Source of the DNA: Lobulomyces angularis
Taxonomy: Eukaryota > Chytridiomycota > Chytridiomycetes > Lobulomycetales > Lobulomycetaceae
Direction of reading: 5' to 3'
Assembly (NCBI GenBank): GCA_027604685.1
Contig: JADHYX010000243.1
Span: forward strand, 1 to 32,308
DNA length: 32,308 bases
In this document: positions 29,619 through 32,308 of the stretch, piece after piece
How the letters are laid out: every line of letters begins with the position of its first letter
Position numbering within the stretch: position 1 is the first letter of the stretch
Program-made: the position numbers and the translations under genes
Notes under the pieces: generated by a model
Seen by the model: the letters and a program-made list of their open reading frames with translations, nothing else
Told to the model about the DNA's origin: nothing
The model's database searches: none

Positions 29619-30209
29619 GTTAGTGCTGGGGCAGTATATTTGTTCTTTTTGGCGAGAAGAAATTTGACATTGGGTTTTAGGGTTATAAAAATTACTAACT
29701 ATAATTTAAATTAATTTTGTCCAAAAAGTTCTACTATCTTCTTCCCATAATTCTTTAGTTCCTATTGTAACATCAATATCTCATCCACCAAAGTTTTCGT
29801 AAGTTGTCATTTCTTTACCCCAAAAGTTCTCATCGAACATTTCAGGATCATCCAATATAAAAAAAACCTCTGGAATTGTCATAGTTTCCTTAATATAAAC
29901 ATCCTTTACATGATTTAAGTATTCTTTATTATTTATTATGTAACTTTTAACTAAAAAGCACAACAATTTGTATATATTATATTATAAAATATACTTTTTT
30001 AAATACCTTTCGAGCATAAATTAAATGGTACATGGTTGCTTGTGTCTGATTTATTATCAAATCCTTTAACTTTGTTTTTAGGCAAATTCATTTCATAAAT
30101 ATCATATTATCAAATTCAAAAGGAAAAATGTAATTTTTATAACCCTGACACCCATATAAAATTTCTTTTTCGCCAAAATGTAAAAAAATATACTGCCCTA
30201 GAACTAGTT
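29619..30209. mobile_element. Inverted-repeat-bounded element, probably a degraded transposon or MITE-like unit
   Basis: The sequence at about 29619-29695 (GTTAGTGCTGGGGCAGTATA and onward through GGCGAGAAGAAATTTG, GGGTTATAAAAATTAC) recurs inverted at 30209-30130 (ACTAGTTCTAGGGCAGTATA, GGCGAAAAAGAAATTT, GGGTTATAAAAATTAC). The arms are about 77-80 bases, estimated roughly 75-80% identical by eye, and bound a 591-base unit. Inside is a broken minus-strand gene. Terminal inverted repeats of this kind suggest a non-autonomous or decayed DNA transposon. No clear target-site duplication was seen at the edges, so two inverted copies of a gene fragment is an alternative. Confidence 0.55.
29706..30187 (-). 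pseudogene. Broken gene inside the inverted repeat
   Basis: Two exons can be joined in phase, 30091..30007 and 29950..29706: MNLPKNKVKGFDNKSDTSNH then VPFNLCSK, joined to VKSYIINNKEYLNHVKDVYI, KETMTIPEVFFILDDPEMFD and ENFWGKEMTTYENFGG. A TGA at 29783-29781 then interrupts, after which the frame stays open for DIDVTIGTKELWEEDSRTFW and TKLI to TAA at 29708-29706. Upstream another frame (FGEKEILYGCQGYKNYIFPF) runs in from the right arm and is frameshifted near 30100 relative to exon 1. One nonsense codon and one frameshift mark it as dead. Family unknown. It may be cargo or a transposition gene relic. Confidence 0.55.
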
Positions 30210-30376
30210 ATTTAATGCTGATTCAAACTTTAACATATTACTTTTACAGAGAATAATTACCAATAAAAAGGAATAAAAACTTAATTGAATTTCAAAATTT
30301 TTTTAAAGACTATTTAGAATAGTTCTAATCTAATCTAAGTTTTAGTAACATTTAACGAAATAGAAGAAAAAAAATT

Positions 30377-30952
30377 TTAACAGCGAGTGTTTGTTGCCCA
30401 TTTAGCACTGCCACCGTTGTAAAGAACTAAGTTTCCATCGTTTTGCATAAACAACATATCTCCACCGTTGCTATAAGTGTTACTAGCCCAACGTGCAAGT
30501 CCATTATAACCACCTGCATAAACAACTAAGTTTCCATCTCCTTGAAGAATAAAAGTATCTGCACCAACAGAGTTAGTGCCAGTTGCCCACTTTGCAACGA
30601 AGTTACTACAATAGACAACAAAGTTTCCATCTGTTTGCATAACAGCAAAGTGACCATTTTGAGAGTACAAACACTGACCAGCTGAAATGTAGTGGCCATT
30701 TTTAAAGTTGCTGCCTACTTGAGCATTACATGGATGGGCAGCTGCTCGGACACTACTAGCGTTGTTAATTTCTTCAACAGATTTTACATCAGAAGGTGTG
30801 GTAGGAGTATTAGCATCAGGTTTAGTGAAATTTTCAGGAAGTTCTTGTTTAAAATTGGTATTTACTGCACTTGTTGCTGGCAAGTTATCATTTACAGGTG
30901 AAGCTAAAGCAGAAGCAAGAAGAGTGGCAAGAGTAGCAAATGTAAATTTCAT
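30377..30952 (-). CDS. Secreted bulb-type (B-) lectin, mannose-binding type
   Basis: An intronless gene of 191 residues. The signal peptide is MKFTFATLATLLASALAS, cleaved before about residue 19. Residues 19-73 are a Thr/Pro/Asn-rich spacer that could be glycosylated or be a propeptide. Residues about 75-191 form a B-lectin beta-prism with the three carbohydrate sites in QxDxNxVxY form: QTDGNFVVY (106-114), QGDGNLVVY (137-145) and QNDGNLVLY (170-178). All five key positions are kept in each. Cys residues near both ends (75, 94, 115, 191) could pair. The expected activity is binding of mannose-type glycans outside the cell, for adhesion or defence. It ends at the domain boundary with no anchor, so it is soluble. 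It lies about 170 bases beyond the inverted-repeat element. Horizontal acquisition is possible but not shown. Confidence 0.92.
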   Translation of the reverse strand: MKFTFATLATLLASALASPVNDNLPATSAVNTNFKQELPENFTKPDANTPTTPSDVKSVEEINNASSVRAAAHPCNAQVGSNFKNGHYISAGQCLYSQNGHFAVMQTDGNFVVYCSNFVAKWATGTNSVGADTFILQGDGNLVVYAGGYNGLARWASNTYSNGGDMLFMQNDGNLVLYNGGSAKWATNTRC

Positions 30953-32308
30953 TTTTATTTTTTAAAAATTTTAATTGTAATTTTTTTAAATGTAAAATTG
31001 TTGGTTAATTTTTAAGTTATTTTATACTTTATTTTTTTTTTTTTTTTATATTAAGAATACACTTTGAAAGTTTTTAGTGTGGGAAAACTCGTTTAGTGTT
31101 GGGAAAACTGGTGACGTTAACTGCAAAGCAGCAACTATGAGGGGTAGAAACTTGGATGTAAGTTTAACAAATTATACGTGGTAATATTTTTTTTGGTAGT
31201 TATTTATTTTTTAAAAAAAAAATTGAACAAAGTTGTAAGACAAAGTACGATGTAGTGTATATGAGATTATTTTATATGATTATCAATTTATGTTATTTGG
31301 TTGCTTCGTCTTACTACTTTGGTTAAAGTACTTGTTTATTTTTCCACCACTTTTTTCAATTGTGGTCAAGTTCCTATTTTAAAGAATACACTTTTGTACA
31401 TAAATTTACTTTTATGCCAATGTTGAAGCTAATTTAGAAACTTTTGCACACTGGGTAGTAACCTGTTTTTAAGTGAGCTTTATTCAATTAATATACAAAA
31501 AAACATTTTTTTAACATTCATTTATTCAAAAAATTTGCAATTATCATTTGTTAGCTATGATCTATTACTGCCTATTGTTGCTGATGAAATATCCTTTTTT
31601 TCAAGTAAAAAAATTAGCCAATGACTTCTATTTGCAACTAATGTTTACTCTTTGTCGGAAAACTCCGAAGTCTGGGAACTTGAATGTTAAAAAAGTAAAA
31701 AAAAGAAAAGTTTAGTTTCTAGAAAATTTTTTTTTAATATCTCATTTTAATATTCTTGACTGTCAATGTAAATTTGCAAGTAGCTTTTAATGAAGTAGTC
31801 ACTAAAAAAAAAATTTGTAGAGTTTTTTGCAAATAAAAAACTAATGATTTATTTTATAATTTTTTTTACAATTTCAAGTTTTCTGTTTTCGAGATTTTCA
31901 GCAAAAGTTGTTTTGAACTTTAACACAAGTGTTAAAGCTGGGATTGTGTAATTGTTTTGGATTTTAATAATTGGAATATAATTAGTGTACAATTAGGATA
32001 TAATTAGTATATCCTGCAGTTAAGAATCTACGCATCTTTATTAAAAAAAACTTGCCAAAATAATACAGCAATTTTACTAAAAAAATTTTTTTTGTTCTGT
32101 TGGCGGCAGAAATTATTTGATAATTGGAATGTATTTTGATTAGAACTACTATCCTTTTTTTTATTTTCATTTTTGCTTTTTCAAGCGGATTCTAATTTTT
32201 CCGCGGCTGTTTCGCTTTTTAATTTGAATCTTCCTTTTAAAGTAAGCAGTTTTTTCAATTAAAAAAAAAGTTATTTTTTAGCTTTTTTTTTTTTTTTTTT
32301 TTTTTTCT
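30953..32308. other. Intergenic, no convincing gene
   Basis: The first about 100 bases form the B-lectin promoter and leader. The rest has scattered, less homopolymeric sequence (about 31070-31170, 31560-31680, 31880-32030) but stops occur in all frames. A minus frame at 31982-32170 reads mostly Lys/Ile/Leu and is not convincing. A near-perfect hairpin (CTTTAACAC AA GTGTTAAAG) lies at 31918-31937 and a second weaker palindrome at 31995-32015. The window ends in a run of T. Confidence 0.4.
31918..31937. repeat. Short perfect inverted repeat (9-bp arms)
   Basis: CTTTAACAC, a two-base loop AA, then GTGTTAAAG. About 60-80 bases on, AGGATAT and ATATCCT face each other around AATTAGT at 31995-32015. 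No gene is close enough to call either a terminator or operator. They may be protein-binding palindromes or chance. Confidence 0.35.

Noticed and set aside
29781..29783. In-frame TGA as a reassigned or selenocysteine codon
   Set aside because: TGA acts as the stop in other genes here (BOS1 and the At4g15545-like gene), TGG encodes Trp throughout, and the locus has a separate frameshift, so a dead gene is simpler.
31982..32170. 62-codon minus frame near the right edge as a transposase relic
   Set aside because: Only weak Lys/Ile/Leu composition. No catalytic motif or terminal repeat supports it.

Overview
The window is nuclear DNA of a very AT-rich eukaryote, almost certainly an early-diverging fungus. 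Long A/T homopolymers fill the introns and intergenic DNA. Nearly every gene is broken by short GT-AG introns (about 50 resolved here, mostly 45-180 nt), many with a poly-T run before the acceptor. I rebuilt each gene by checking splice sites and phase. A mitochondrial tyrosyl-tRNA synthetase and a mitochondrial-type aconitase imply respiring mitochondria, which argues against anaerobic gut fungi despite a similar base composition. A CEP95/DUF5745-type centrosomal protein hints at a flagellated (zoosporic) lineage, but this is inference. No tRNA, rRNA or CRISPR was seen.

Layout. 1-84: 3' end of an unknown gene. 612-1166: secreted repeat protein built on DSTCLVAR units, with ACG where the start codon should be. 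1167-3094: decayed coding remnants. 3095-3853 (-): small secreted, probably GPI-anchored protein. 4520-6107 (-): Sel1-repeat protein. 6577-7881 (+): orphan multi-pass membrane protein. 8151-10255 (+): serine carboxypeptidase. 10725-13430 (-): mitochondrial aconitase.

14530-19744 holds a tandem family of cysteine-rich proteins with GPI-like tails: three intact copies (one with a LysM domain), one exon-only relic and one frameshifted copy that also spans an assembly gap. The copies share one intron position.

19860-21886 (+): mitochondrial tyrosyl-tRNA synthetase. 22094-23264 (-): DUF1295 steroid-reductase-like membrane enzyme. Then three genes on the + strand: Bos1/membrin Qb-SNARE (23710-24642), an At4g15545-like coiled-coil protein (24918-26875) and a DUF5745/CEP95-like protein (27277-29492). 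29619-30209 is an inverted-repeat-bounded element around a dead gene. 30377-30952 (-) is a secreted bulb-type (B-) lectin. The last 1.3 kb has no convincing gene.

Housekeeping functions (TCA cycle, mitochondrial translation, ER-Golgi transport, vacuolar or secreted proteolysis) are interleaved with fast-evolving surface or secreted proteins. The most unusual content is the LysM/cysteine-rich tandem family and the CLVAR repeat protein.
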